Shown: positions 7,990 to 16,159, numbered from the stretch's first letter. The stretch: 24,147 bases of DNA from Bacillota bacterium (GCA_023393095.1 JAEWMT010000053.1:1-24147), one strand, 5' to 3'. Numbers and translations are program-made. The notes: generated from the letters alone by a model not told the origin.

Positions 7990-8303
7990 AGGATTTATGC
8001 CTAAAAGCATGGAATTGATGTGAATTATAAAAAGCATAATTTATTTAAGGTATTTGAGATGCCTCTAAGAGGCAACATGGGTGATTGTTATATAAAATAA
8101 CTGTATTGTAATATCTGGATTTAGGCTGAGCGTCTTAGGGTAAAAGTTAAATTATTAAAATAGGAAGAAAGTAACTCTGCCCTGAATGGATTTCCGTATA
8201 TTTTATTGACAAGAAAATAACATAGTTTTATAATAAAAATCATATCTATCGTAATAATTAAATGAAATTTACATAAAACTAATTCATTAAGGAGGATGAA
8301 AAA
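7990..8303 (+). promoter_or_regulatory. serC upstream region with sigma-A promoter
   Basis: There is no gene in this stretch. A near-ideal vegetative promoter is present: TTGACA at 8206-8211, a 17-bp spacer, and TATAAT at 8229-8234. This leaves a leader of about 60 nt before the serC start at 8304. Upstream is a small hairpin, GCCTC/GAGGC at 8061-8073, and the pair TTATGC/GCATAA. No T-box or known riboswitch was recognised. Confidence 0.85.
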
Positions 8304-9389
8304 GTGGGAAGAATTTATAATTTTTCAGCAGGACCGGCAATGTTGCCGGAAGAGGTATTAAAGGAAGCAGCAGATGAGATGTTGGATTACAGAGGATCAG
8401 GAATGTCCGTTATGGAGATGAGTCATAGATCCAAGGTTTATGAGACGATTATCCAGGAAGCAGAAAAGGATTTAAGAGATTTAATGAATATCCCAGATAA
8501 CTATAAAGTGCTTTTCTTACAGGGAGGCGCTTCACAACAATTTGCTGCAATTCCTATGAATTTAATGAAGAACAAGGTGGCAGATTACATAATTACAGGA
8601 CAGTGGGCTAAGAAAGCATATCAAGAAGCGAAGATTTATGGTACAGCTAATGCAATAGCATCCTCTGCCGACAAGACATTTTCTTATATTCCGGATTGTT
8701 CTGATCTTCCGATTTCTGAAGATGCAGACTATGTATATATCTGTGAAAACAACACGATTTATGGAACGAAGTTTAAGAAATTACCGAACACAAAGGGTAA
8801 GACCTTAGTAGCAGACGTATCCTCCTGTTTCTTATCTGAGCCGGTTGATGTTACAAAATATGGTGTTATTTACGGTGGCGTTCAAAAGAATATCGGGCCG
8901 GCTGGTGTTGTAATCGTAATTATTCGTGAAGATTTAATTACCGAGGATACATTACCTGGGACTCCTACCATGCTGAAGTATAAAATTCATGCTGATAATG
9001 CTTCACTTTATAACACACCTCCGGCATATGGTATCTATATCTGCGGTAAAGTCTTCAAATGGATTAAGAACATGGGTGGACTGGAAGCAATGAAAGCTCA
9101 TAATGAGAAGAAAGCAAAGATTCTTTATGATTTCCTTGACCAGAGCAAGCTGTTTAAAGGCACCGTTGTAAAAGAAGACCGCTCCCTGATGAATGTTCCT
9201 TTCGTAACAGGCGATGAAGAGCTGGACGCTAAATTCGTAAAAGAAGCAAAGGCTGCAGGCTTTGAGAATCTAAAAGGACACAGAACTGTAGGCGGTATGA
9301 GAGCAAGTATCTATAACGCTATGCCGATAGAAGGTGTGGAGAAATTAGTTGAGTTCATGAAGGATTTTGAAGCAAAGAATTTTAAGTAG
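8304..9389 (+). CDS. serC: Phosphoserine aminotransferase
   Basis: SerC is a PLP enzyme that converts 3-phosphohydroxypyruvate and glutamate to O-phosphoserine and 2-oxoglutarate. The 361 residues match the family length. The N-terminus IYNFSAGPAMLPEEVL is diagnostic. The PLP lysine is K195 in YGGVQKNIGPAGVV, and the C-terminus has GGMRASIYNAMP. The start is a GTG with an excellent AAGGAGG-type site at 8289-8295. serA starts 50 bp downstream, so the pair forms an operon from the promoter at 8206. The gene order serC-serA is opposite to pathway order but common in clostridia. Confidence 0.96.
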   Translation: MGRIYNFSAGPAMLPEEVLKEAADEMLDYRGSGMSVMEMSHRSKVYETIIQEAEKDLRDLMNIPDNYKVLFLQGGASQQFAAIPMNLMKNKVADYIITGQWAKKAYQEAKIYGTANAIASSADKTFSYIPDCSDLPISEDADYVYICENNTIYGTKFKKLPNTKGKTLVADVSSCFLSEPVDVTKYGVIYGGVQKNIGPAGVVIVIIREDLITEDTLPGTPTMLKYKIHADNASLYNTPPAYGIYICGKVFKWIKNMGGLEAMKAHNEKKAKILYDFLDQSKLFKGTVVKEDRSLMNVPFVTGDEELDAKFVKEAKAAGFENLKGHRTVGGMRASIYNAMPIEGVEKLVEFMKDFEAKNFK

Positions 9390-9439
9390 AATAAGAATTG
9401 TGGTACAAGGGGTACCGGAAGCTGAAAGGGGTAACAGTC

Positions 9440-10618
9440 ATGAAATATAATTGTCTTAATCCAATTGCGGGAATAGGCCTAGATATATTTACAGATCAAT
9501 ATGAAAAAGTAGAGAACATCAATGATGCCGATGTAGTTTTGGTTAGAAGTGCTGCAATGCACGATATAGAATTTAACGAGAATTTAAAAGCGATAGCAAG
9601 AGCAGGCGCCGGTGTTAATAATATACCTTTGGATAAATGTGCCGAGCAGGGTATTGTAGTATTTAATACACCAGGTGCTAATGCCAATGGTGTTAAGGAA
9701 TTGGTTATTGCAGGTTTGATGCTTGCCTCTCGTGATATTATCGGCGGAGTTAACTGGATTCAGACTGTTAAGGATGACCCATCTGTAGCTAAGCTCGTTG
9801 AAAAAGGAAAATCTAAGTTTGCTGGTAAGGAGATCAATGGAAAGAAATTAGGTGTAATCGGTCTTGGTGCAATCGGTGTTCTTGTTGCTAATGCAGCAAA
9901 TCGCCTAGGTATGACCGTTTACGGAAATGATCCTTATATCTCAGTTGATAACGCTTGGAACTTATCACGAGATGTCCTCCATGTAAAGACGAGAGATGAG
10001 ATCTACAAAGAATGTGATTATATTACTGTACATACACCGTTGATTGAAGATACAAACCCGAATATAAATACCAAAGAAATGATTAATTCTGAAGCCATTG
10101 CTAAGATGAAGGACGGAGTAGTCATCCTGAATTTTGCAAGAGACTTACTTGTTAATGATAATGATATTGCAGAAGCTATTAAATCTGGTAAGGTTGCAAA
10201 ATATGTCACTGATTTCCCGAATGCTAAGACTGCGAACATGGATGGCGTTATCGCAATCCCTCACTTAGGTGCTTCTACGGAAGAATCTGAAGATAACTGT
10301 GCAGTTATGGCTGTAAAACAGCTTAGAGATTATATGGAAAACGGTAATATCAAAAATTCTGTTAATTACCCTAACTGTGATGCAGGTATCTGTGCTACGG
10401 CAGGACGTATTGCAATACTTCATAAGAACATACCTAACATGCTTGCTCAGTTTACATCAGCGTTCTCCTCTGTAGGTGCTAACATTTCAGATATGCTTAA
10501 TAAGAGCAGAGGTGATTATGCATATACTATAATCGATGTTGAGACCCCTATAACAGCACAGGATGCTGAAAAGTTGGCAGCGATTAATGGAGTATTAAAA
10601 GTTAGAATTGTTAAATAA
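9440..10618 (+). CDS. serA: D-3-phosphoglycerate dehydrogenase with C-terminal ACT domain
   Basis: SerA oxidises 3-phosphoglycerate with NAD to 3-phosphohydroxypyruvate, the first step of serine synthesis. The 392 residues include the substrate-domain motif AIARAGAGVNNIPLD, the Rossmann motif GLGAIG at 141-146, the active-site region VVILNFARD and catalytic His275 in IPHLGASTEESE. An ACT-like domain from about 325 (IAILHKNIPNMLAQF) to the end may allow serine feedback. The open frame extends upstream to a TTG at 9398, but the AAAGGGG site (9425-9431) sits 8 nt before the ATG at 9440, and MKYNCLNPIAGIG is a typical start. It forms a two-gene unit with serC, and a long hairpin follows. Confidence 0.94.
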   Translation: MKYNCLNPIAGIGLDIFTDQYEKVENINDADVVLVRSAAMHDIEFNENLKAIARAGAGVNNIPLDKCAEQGIVVFNTPGANANGVKELVIAGLMLASRDIIGGVNWIQTVKDDPSVAKLVEKGKSKFAGKEINGKKLGVIGLGAIGVLVANAANRLGMTVYGNDPYISVDNAWNLSRDVLHVKTRDEIYKECDYITVHTPLIEDTNPNINTKEMINSEAIAKMKDGVVILNFARDLLVNDNDIAEAIKSGKVAKYVTDFPNAKTANMDGVIAIPHLGASTEESEDNCAVMAVKQLRDYMENGNIKNSVNYPNCDAGICATAGRIAILHKNIPNMLAQFTSAFSSVGANISDMLNKSRGDYAYTIIDVETPITAQDAEKLAAINGVLKVRIVK

Positions 10619-10644
10619 AAATTTGTAATTTATGGACATAACAA

Positions 10645-10697
10645 GGTTGGGTGTCATAAGTCAGATTTACTTAGATCTGACCTATGACACCCAAACC
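10645..10697 (+). terminator. Long-stem hairpin after serA
   Basis: Arms 10645-10666 and 10675-10697 pair over about 22 bp with one A-C mismatch and one bulged A, around an 8-nt loop. The core is GGGTGTCATA/TATGACACCC. It probably ends the serCA transcript. The downstream sequence ATTATTT is only weakly T-rich, so termination may be partial or the stem may protect the mRNA end. Confidence 0.6.
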
Positions 10698-10749
10698 ATT
10701 ATTTACAGATTATTATTTGTAAAGGATTATGTCTGATTTATAAATGTAA

Positions 10750-10824
10750 GTAATTGCGAAATTCATAAATTATAGATATTATATACACAGAAAATACTAT
10801 TTTGGGGCGAAATTTCGTAATTAC
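10750..10824. promoter_or_regulatory. Paired inverted 14-mers upstream of the DUF1015 gene
   Basis: GTAATTGCGAAATT (10750-10763) is repeated in inverse form as AATTTCGTAATTAC (10811-10824), with 13 of 14 bases complementary and 47 bp between them. The right copy overlaps the palindrome CGAAATTTCG (10808-10817). The pair flanks an AT-rich stretch likely to hold the promoter. It could be a two-site operator with DNA looping, or a stem in the leader RNA. Confidence 0.45.
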
Positions 10825-10859
10825 CTATCTTAATTTATATATGATAAAGGAGACCAACT

Positions 10860-12098
10860 ATGGCAGCAGTTAAACCATTTTTGTGTATTAGACCAAGAGA
10901 AGATGTAGCAGGCAGAGTAGCTGCCTTACCATATGATGTATATAACAGAGAGGAAGCAAAGCAGGAGGTATTAAAGGAGCCGTTATCCTTTTTAAAGATT
11001 GACCGCGCAGAGACAGAATTTCCGGATGAGGTAGACATCTACGATTCCAGAGTATATATAAGAGCAAAAGAATTGTTGCAAAAAATGATAAAGGATGGAA
11101 TTTACATAGGTGATGAGCAGGAATGTTATTTTGTATATGAATTAATTATGGACGGGCGTTCCCAAACGGGTCTGGTTGCCTGTGCTTCGATTGATGATTA
11201 TCTTAGCAATACCATCAAAAAGCATGAGAATACCAGAGAGGATAAGGAAATTGACCGTATTAACCATGTAGATACCTGCAGTGCTCAGACGGGGCCGATA
11301 TTCCTAGCATATCGTGCACATAAGACAATCACTGAAGTAATTAAAGAAGTGAAGAAGGAAGTGCCTTTGTATAGCTTTACAGCTGTTGACGGAATCAGTC
11401 ATAATGTTTGGAAAATCAGTGAAGCTGTTCGTATTGGTAAAATCAAAAATTCATTTACTGAGATCGACAGTATTTATATTGCAGATGGTCATCACCGAGC
11501 AGCATCTGCTGTAAAGGTGGGATTAAAAAGAAGAAAAGAAAATCCTGAATATACCGGCAAGGAAGAATTTAATTATTTCCTGTCCGTTCTGTTCCCTCAC
11601 GACCAACTAATGATTATGCCATATAACCGCACGGTGAAAGATTTGAATGGCATGTCAGAGAGTGAATTCCTTAAGAAGGTAGAAGATGATTTTATCATAA
11701 AATCAGTTGGTACAAAACCTTACGCTCCTGACAAAAAAGCAACCTTTGGAATGTATCTTGGAGGAACTTGGTATTCCCTTACAGCAAAAACTGCTATCGC
11801 TACCAATAAGGATCCGGTTGAGGCATTGGATGTATCTATTCTTCAGAATTATCTTTTGAAACCCATCCTTGGCATTGATAATCCCCGTACGGATAAACGT
11901 ATCGACTTTATTGGAGGTATACGAGGACTGAAGGAATTGGAACGTCGGGTACGTGAAGATATGACGGTAGCTTTTTCAATGTATCCTACTTCCACCCAGG
12001 AACTATTTGACGTATCGGATGCAGGAAAACTAATGCCTCCGAAATCCACTTGGTTTGAACCAAAATTGAGAAGTGGCCTGTTCATTCATAAAATATAA
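10860..12098 (+). CDS. DUF1015 family protein, candidate serine/phosphoserine metabolism enzyme
   Basis: This 412-residue soluble protein matches DUF1015. Family marks are AVKPFLCIRP, VAALPYDV, the HENTREDKEIDRINHVD segment, TGPIFLAYR and the strongly conserved IADGHHRAASA (D209, H211, H212, R213). The ribosome site AAAGGAG at 10846-10852 supports the ATG at 10860. The DGHHR motif resembles that of ParB/sulfiredoxin-fold free-serine kinases such as archaeal SerK. In many clostridia this gene sits next to serC/serA, as here, where it follows after 241 bp. From this I infer that it acts on serine or O-phosphoserine, perhaps in place of, or beside, a SerB phosphatase, which is absent from the window. 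The biochemical role is inference; the family call is firm. It appears to have its own promoter region. Confidence 0.88.
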   Translation: MAAVKPFLCIRPREDVAGRVAALPYDVYNREEAKQEVLKEPLSFLKIDRAETEFPDEVDIYDSRVYIRAKELLQKMIKDGIYIGDEQECYFVYELIMDGRSQTGLVACASIDDYLSNTIKKHENTREDKEIDRINHVDTCSAQTGPIFLAYRAHKTITEVIKEVKKEVPLYSFTAVDGISHNVWKISEAVRIGKIKNSFTEIDSIYIADGHHRAASAVKVGLKRRKENPEYTGKEEFNYFLSVLFPHDQLMIMPYNRTVKDLNGMSESEFLKKVEDDFIIKSVGTKPYAPDKKATFGMYLGGTWYSLTAKTAIATNKDPVEALDVSILQNYLLKPILGIDNPRTDKRIDFIGGIRGLKELERRVREDMTVAFSMYPTSTQELFDVSDAGKLMPPKSTWFEPKLRSGLFIHKI

Positions 12099-12113
12099 AA
12101 TCAATATTATGCC

Positions 12114-12137
12114 AAACATACGATGTTTCTTTCTTTT
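12114..12137 (+). terminator. Probable terminator of the DUF1015 gene
   Basis: AAACAT (12114-12119) and ATGTTT (12123-12128) form a short stem with a 3-nt loop, followed by CTTTCTTTT. The stem is weak but the T-rich tail is suitable, and the position 15 bp after the stop codon fits. Confidence 0.45.
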
Positions 12138-12241
12138 GATAAGTTGTAGTTTATTTTATTAAATAAATATTCATTATAACTTAAGATTACAAGGTAAATA
12201 TGCCTTTAATACACTATAAGTAAGAATATATTAAATCGATA

Positions 12242-12269
12242 TTGACATATGGAATGAATCGAATATAAT
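12242..12269 (+). promoter_or_regulatory. Sigma-A promoter of the YesL-like gene
   Basis: TTGACA at 12242-12247 and TATAAT at 12264-12269, with a 16-bp spacer, give consensus boxes at both sites. The transcript would start near 12276, leaving a leader of about 85 nt. Confidence 0.8.
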
Positions 12270-12362
12270 AAAACACGGCTTTTCGTTTTTTAGATTAATT
12301 TCACTTAATTATTATGCAATAGTGTGGTAAAATAGAGTGAAATAAACTAAAGGAGAAGGATG

Positions 12363-13019
12363 ATGAGTAATTTTTTTAATATTAATAATGGATTTTTTTC
12401 ATTTTTAAGTAAACTATGTGATATTTTATTTTTAAGTATAATATGGTTAATAGTATGTATACCGATAGTAACAATCGGACCGGCTAATACAGCATTATAT
12501 TATGCTACTGTAAAGGTAATTCGCAGGGAACGCGGATATTTAATGCGCGAATTCTTCAAATCTTTTCGATTAAATTTTAAAAATGCAGCGGTGGTTGGAG
12601 TACTATTAACCGTAATTTTTACTATTTTAATATTAGATTTAAAAATCTCGGGAACCACTATAAGCAGTTTAAAGATTAATTCCGTGCTTTTTGGTATTTA
12701 CGTAGCCATTATCTTTTTTGTTTTAGGTATTTCCACTTATGTATTTCCTGTTCTGTCAAGATTTGATCTTAATATTAAACAATTAATCAAAACATCTGCT
12801 TTAATGTCAATTAGGCATTTATTATTTACAATATTGATGATATTGATTTTACTGGCTGGAATTGTATTAGTATTTACGGTTCCAATGCTAATTGTAATAA
12901 TACCAGCAACGGTAACACTGCTCAATTCCTTAATTATGGAGCGAATTCTTAAAAAGTATATACCACAAGCCGAACAAACACAGGAAGATGGCGGAAAGGA
13001 TGAATGGTATCTGGAATAA
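12363..13019 (+). CDS. YesL-like DUF624 membrane protein
   Basis: The protein has 218 residues (219 if the adjacent ATG at 12360 is used) and about five transmembrane segments: near 17-40, 72-94, 105-130, 145-165 and 167-190. The N-terminal pattern, FFSFLSKLCDILFLSIIWLIVCIPIVTIGPANTALYY in effect, with CIPIVTIGPANTALYY at its core, is typical of the YesL/DUF624 family, whose members often lie in carbohydrate-use loci of Firmicutes. The function of the family is unknown. The C-terminus is charged (QEDGGKDEWYLE). AGGAG at 12351-12355 is 7 nt from the second ATG, so I chose 12363. It has its own strong promoter and no sugar genes beside it here; glnN follows but is unrelated. Confidence 0.85.
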   Translation: MSNFFNINNGFFSFLSKLCDILFLSIIWLIVCIPIVTIGPANTALYYATVKVIRRERGYLMREFFKSFRLNFKNAAVVGVLLTVIFTILILDLKISGTTISSLKINSVLFGIYVAIIFFVLGISTYVFPVLSRFDLNIKQLIKTSALMSIRHLLFTILMILILLAGIVLVFTVPMLIVIIPATVTLLNSLIMERILKKYIPQAEQTQEDGGKDEWYLE

Positions 13020-13071
13020 TATAATATTGCTTAATTAATAAAATAAATCACGAGCGCTTTCAGTTAATTTT

Positions 13072-13115
13072 CATAAAAAAGTAGAAAAATGAAAAAAGTA
13101 CTTTTCTTTTTTATG
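13072..13115. other. AT-rich hairpin after the YesL-like gene
   Basis: CATAAAAAAG (13072-13081) pairs with CTTTTTTATG (13106-13115), and four further A-T pairs can extend the stem. It lies 52 bp past the stop of the YesL-like gene. It may be a weak terminator or only AT-rich simple sequence. Confidence 0.3.
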
Positions 13116-13168
13116 AACTTATGGTATATATATTCATATAAAAAATATGTAAAATATATTAATGAAGC

Positions 13169-13202
13169 AAAGGCGTTCTCATTTTATTTGAGAACGCCTT
13201 TT
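13169..13202 (+). terminator. Intrinsic terminator in the glnN leader, likely attenuator
   Basis: AAAGGCGTTCTCA (13169-13181) and TGAGAACGCCTTT (13189-13201) form a perfect 13-bp stem with loop TTTTATT and a short T-run. Only 28 bp separate it from the glnN ATG, which begins with the ribosome site and leaves no space for a promoter. glnN transcription must therefore pass through it, or be initiated at an unusual site. It may also end the YesL-like transcript. Confidence 0.85.
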
Positions 13203-13229
13203 ATATGTTTAGGAGAGGAGATAGATAAG

Positions 13230-15338
13230 ATGGCTGAAAAATTAACAGAAATTTTTGGAATGGACGTATTTAATGAAGCGACTATGATTGAGCGTCTGCC
13301 GAAGAAGACCTTTGCGGCTCTTAAAAAAACAACAGAGAATGGTGAGGATTTAGATCCGGCTGTAGCAGAAGTAGTAGCAAATGCCATGAAGGATTGGGCA
13401 ATTGAACGTGGTGCAACCCACTATACTCACTGGTTCCAGCCTATGACCGGAATCACTGCTGAGAAGCATGATTCTTTCATTAACCCTACTTCCGATGGAA
13501 AGGTTATCATGGAATTTTCAGGTAAAGAATTAATTAAAGGTGAGCCTGATGCATCATCCTTCCCATCCGGGGGCTTAAGAGCCACCTTTGAAGCAAGAGG
13601 TTATACAGCTTGGGATTGTACATCACCTGCTTTCTTAAGAGAAGATGCTGCTGGTGTTACTCTTTGCATTCCTACTGCTTTCTGTTCTTATACAGGTGAA
13701 GCATTGGATATGAAGACACCTCTTTTAAGATCCATGGAAGCAATCAGTACACAGGCAGTTCGTATTTTAAAATTATTTGGACATAACGATGTCAAAAGAG
13801 TATCAACATCCGTAGGTCCTGAGCAGGAATACTTCATTGTAGACAGAGAAAAATACTTAAAGAGAGATGACCTTATCTTTACCGGAAGAACCTTATTTGG
13901 CGCTATGCCTCCTAAGGGACAGGAATTGGACGATCATTATTTCGGAAGCATCAAAGAAAGAATTGCTTCTTACATGAAAGAATTAAATATTGAACTTTGG
14001 AAGCTTGGTGTCACTTCAAAGACCCAGCATAACGAAGTTGCTCCTGCACAGCATGAGTTAGCACCTATTTATGCTACAGCTAATATAGCAACAGACCATA
14101 ATCAGTTAGTTATGGAAACCATGAAGAAGGTTGCGAACCGTCATGGTCTTGCCTGCTTACTTCATGAGAAGCCTTTCGCAGGTGTAAATGGTTCCGGTAA
14201 ACATGATAACTGGTCCATGGTTACGAATACAGGCAAGAACTTATTAGATCCTGGTAAGACACCTCATGAAAATATACAGTTCCTATTATTCTTAACAGCA
14301 ATTTTAAAGGCAGTAGATCTTCACGCAGACCTGCTTCGTGTTTCTGCAGCTAACACTGGAAATGATCACAGATTAGGTGCTAATGAGGCACCTCCGGCAA
14401 TTATTTCTATCTTCTTAGGTGAACAGTTAGAGGACGTTATAACACAGCTAATTGAGACTGGTGAAGCGAAGAATAGTAAAGATGGCGGTAAGTTAGATAT
14501 CGGTGTTCAGACACTTCCTACCTTAGCAAAGGATGCTACGGATAGAAACCGTACATCACCTTTTGCTTTCACAGGTAACAAGTTTGAATTCCGTATGGTG
14601 GCATCATCTGCATCCGTCGCTATGCCAAATACAGTATTAAATGCAATTGTTGCAGATGTTCTTTCTGATTTTGCAGACGAATTAGAAAAGACACCTGACT
14701 TTGATTTAGCTGTACACGATTTAATTAAGAAAACATTAAAAGAGCATCAGAGAATCATTTTCAATGGCAATGGATATTCTGATGAATGGGTTGAGGAAGC
14801 AACGAAGAGAGGACTTCCTAACATTAAGTCAATGGTTGAAGCTATCCCTGCTTTAGTTACTGATAAAGCAATTAAAGTGTTTGAAAAACACAACATCCTT
14901 TCTGCTGTAGAGTTACACTCTCGTGCTGAGATTATGTATGAGGCATATGCTAAGGCTATCAATATTGAAGCCAGAACTGCAATTTCCATGGTAAATGTGA
15001 AATATATTCCTGCGGTTATCAACTATACAAAGAAGCTTGCAGATTCCATCAATGCTGTTAAAACTGCAGCTGCAGATGCAGATGTTAGTGTACAGACTTC
15101 AATACTAAAGGAAACATCTTCACTTCTTGCAAAGGCACAGGCTGCATTAAAGGCATTAATTGCTGCTACAGATAAGGCAAATACAATTTCAGATATAGCG
15201 GATTCAGCTAAATACTTCAGAGAAGTTGTATTCCCTGCAATGAACGAACTAAGAGCTCCTATTGATGCTCTTGAAGTAATCGTTGATAAGGAACTATGGC
15301 CTGTTCCAACCTATGGAGATTTATTATTCGAGATATAA
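13230..15338 (+). CDS. glnN: Glutamine synthetase type III
   Basis: GlnN makes glutamine from glutamate, ammonia and ATP. At 702 residues it has the size of GSIII, far larger than the ~440-470-residue GSI, and shows GSIII motifs: THWFQPMTG, FPSGGLRATFEARGYTAWD, the metal-binding GPEQEYF (E198, E200), KTQHNEVAPAQHELAP, VNGSGKHDNWS, NTGNDHRLGANEAPPAI and GNKFEFRMVASSAS. The C-terminal GSIII-specific helical region follows. The open frame reaches back to 13089 but crosses the terminator stem and lacks homology. The AGGAGAGGAG site (13211-13220) supports the ATG at 13230. GSIII is common in Bacteroides and clostridia. The gene appears monocistronic, with a leader terminator and a strong end terminator. 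Confidence 0.96.
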   Translation: MAEKLTEIFGMDVFNEATMIERLPKKTFAALKKTTENGEDLDPAVAEVVANAMKDWAIERGATHYTHWFQPMTGITAEKHDSFINPTSDGKVIMEFSGKELIKGEPDASSFPSGGLRATFEARGYTAWDCTSPAFLREDAAGVTLCIPTAFCSYTGEALDMKTPLLRSMEAISTQAVRILKLFGHNDVKRVSTSVGPEQEYFIVDREKYLKRDDLIFTGRTLFGAMPPKGQELDDHYFGSIKERIASYMKELNIELWKLGVTSKTQHNEVAPAQHELAPIYATANIATDHNQLVMETMKKVANRHGLACLLHEKPFAGVNGSGKHDNWSMVTNTGKNLLDPGKTPHENIQFLLFLTAILKAVDLHADLLRVSAANTGNDHRLGANEAPPAIISIFLGEQLEDVITQLIETGEAKNSKDGGKLDIGVQTLPTLAKDATDRNRTSPFAFTGNKFEFRMVASSASVAMPNTVLNAIVADVLSDFADELEKTPDFDLAVHDLIKKTLKEHQRIIFNGNGYSDEWVEEATKRGLPNIKSMVEAIPALVTDKAIKVFEKHNILSAVELHSRAEIMYEAYAKAINIEARTAISMVNVKYIPAVINYTKKLADSINAVKTAAADADVSVQTSILKETSSLLAKAQAALKALIAATDKANTISDIADSAKYFREVVFPAMNELRAPIDALEVIVDKELWPVPTYGDLLFEI

Positions 15339-15403
15339 TACCTGTTTAAGACAAACGATCATTATTTACAGGTAGTTATTTAACAACAATCTATGTTTGG
15401 GGA

Positions 15404-15451
15404 AAAAGGAGTCTTTGCAAAATTTAACATATTATTGCAAGGGCTCCTTTT
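15404..15451 (+). terminator. Intrinsic terminator of glnN
   Basis: A 17-bp stem (15404-15420 with 15435-15451) includes two G-U pairs. It starts AAAAGGAG and ends CTCCTTTT, with a 14-nt loop. It lies 65 bp after the glnN stop and separates it from the fab cluster. Confidence 0.85.
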
Positions 15452-15510
15452 ATAGTTTTATGTTTATCGTTCAGCCTGTATGCGCGGGAGGCATGTAAGT
15501 TGAACTGACG

Positions 15511-15525
15511 TTTTGTGTCACAAAA
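15511..15525. promoter_or_regulatory. 15-bp palindrome upstream of the fabT promoter
   Basis: TTTTGTG and CACAAAA form perfect 7-bp arms around one T. The site ends 6 bp before the -35 box of the fabT promoter and differs from the FabT box, so it could bind an activator or second regulator. No protein can be assigned. Confidence 0.4.
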
Positions 15526-15531
15526 AATTAC

Positions 15532-15560
15532 TTGACTTTTAATATATTATCATATATATT
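15532..15560 (+). promoter_or_regulatory. fabT promoter (sigma-A type)
   Basis: TTGACT at 15532-15537, 17-bp spacer, TATATT at 15555-15560. The -10 box overlaps the FabT palindrome, which fits repression by blocking polymerase. Confidence 0.75.
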
Positions 15561-15576
15561 TTGATTATCAAAATAT
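15556..15576. promoter_or_regulatory. FabT operator (21-bp perfect palindrome)
   Basis: The arms ATATTTTGAT and ATCAAAATAT are perfectly inverted around one T. The core TTTGATTATCAAA corresponds closely to the box bound by FabT in streptococci. Its overlap with the promoter of the MarR gene itself predicts autorepression and control of the downstream fab genes by long-chain acyl-ACP. Confidence 0.85.
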
Positions 15577-15610
15577 TTGCCTTACAAAGCATACCTTGGG
15601 AGAGAAACAG

Positions 15611-16069
15611 ATGAAGGATAAACTAGTTCAAATTAATAAGATGCTTGTAGAAGTATACGATGATATTAACCATATTGAAGAATATACGATTAAGAGTGGA
15701 GCCTTTAAGGATTTATCTATAACAGAGATACATACTGTTGAAGCAGTAGGGCTATATGGTTCAAAAACTATGTCTGAGATTGCAGCTGCATTGGAGATCA
15801 CTATGGGAACATTGACAACTGCAGTAGATAAATTGATTAAAAAAGGATATGTGGAACGCAGCCGCAGTGAAACAGATCGTCGAATTGTTAATATTAATCT
15901 TACGAAGAGAGGCAAGCTTGCTTATCGAATTCATGAAAAGTTTCATTTGGATATGGTTGAGGCAATTATTTTGGATTTTACTGCCGAGGAAGAGGAAATT
16001 CTTTTGACTTCATTAAGCAAATTAAATAAACACTTGAAAGAGATATACCTTGATTCAAAAAAAAAATAA
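15611..16069 (+). CDS. fabT: FabT-type MarR family repressor of fatty acid synthesis
   Basis: This 152-residue MarR protein has an N-terminal dimer helix, a winged helix-turn-helix from about 34 to 110 (LSITEIHTVEAVG, TMSEIAAALEITMGTLTTAVDKLIKKGYV) with the wing RSETDRRIVNINLTKRG, and a C-terminal dimer helix. It heads the fab cluster in the same place as FabT of streptococci and other Firmicutes, where it represses fab genes with acyl-ACP as corepressor. The open frame includes an upstream TTG at 15596, but that sequence forms the GGGAGAG ribosome site, so ATG 15611 is the start. A matching palindromic operator overlaps its promoter. fabH starts 145 bp downstream. Confidence 0.88.
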   Translation: MKDKLVQINKMLVEVYDDINHIEEYTIKSGAFKDLSITEIHTVEAVGLYGSKTMSEIAAALEITMGTLTTAVDKLIKKGYVERSRSETDRRIVNINLTKRGKLAYRIHEKFHLDMVEAIILDFTAEEEEILLTSLSKLNKHLKEIYLDSKKK

Positions 16070-16159
16070 TGTAGTAATAATATTATCATCTAGCTATAGA
16101 ATGCGCGTGAAATGAGCAATAATTAAAACAGTTATATTCTTTGGAATAATGAGAAAACA

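Noticed and set aside
13089..13229. 47-codon N-terminal extension of glnN, or a leader peptide starting MKKVLFFFMN
   Set aside because: It has no ribosome site, runs through the terminator stem and is AT-driven in composition. The GSIII N-terminus starts at 13230 behind a strong ribosome site.
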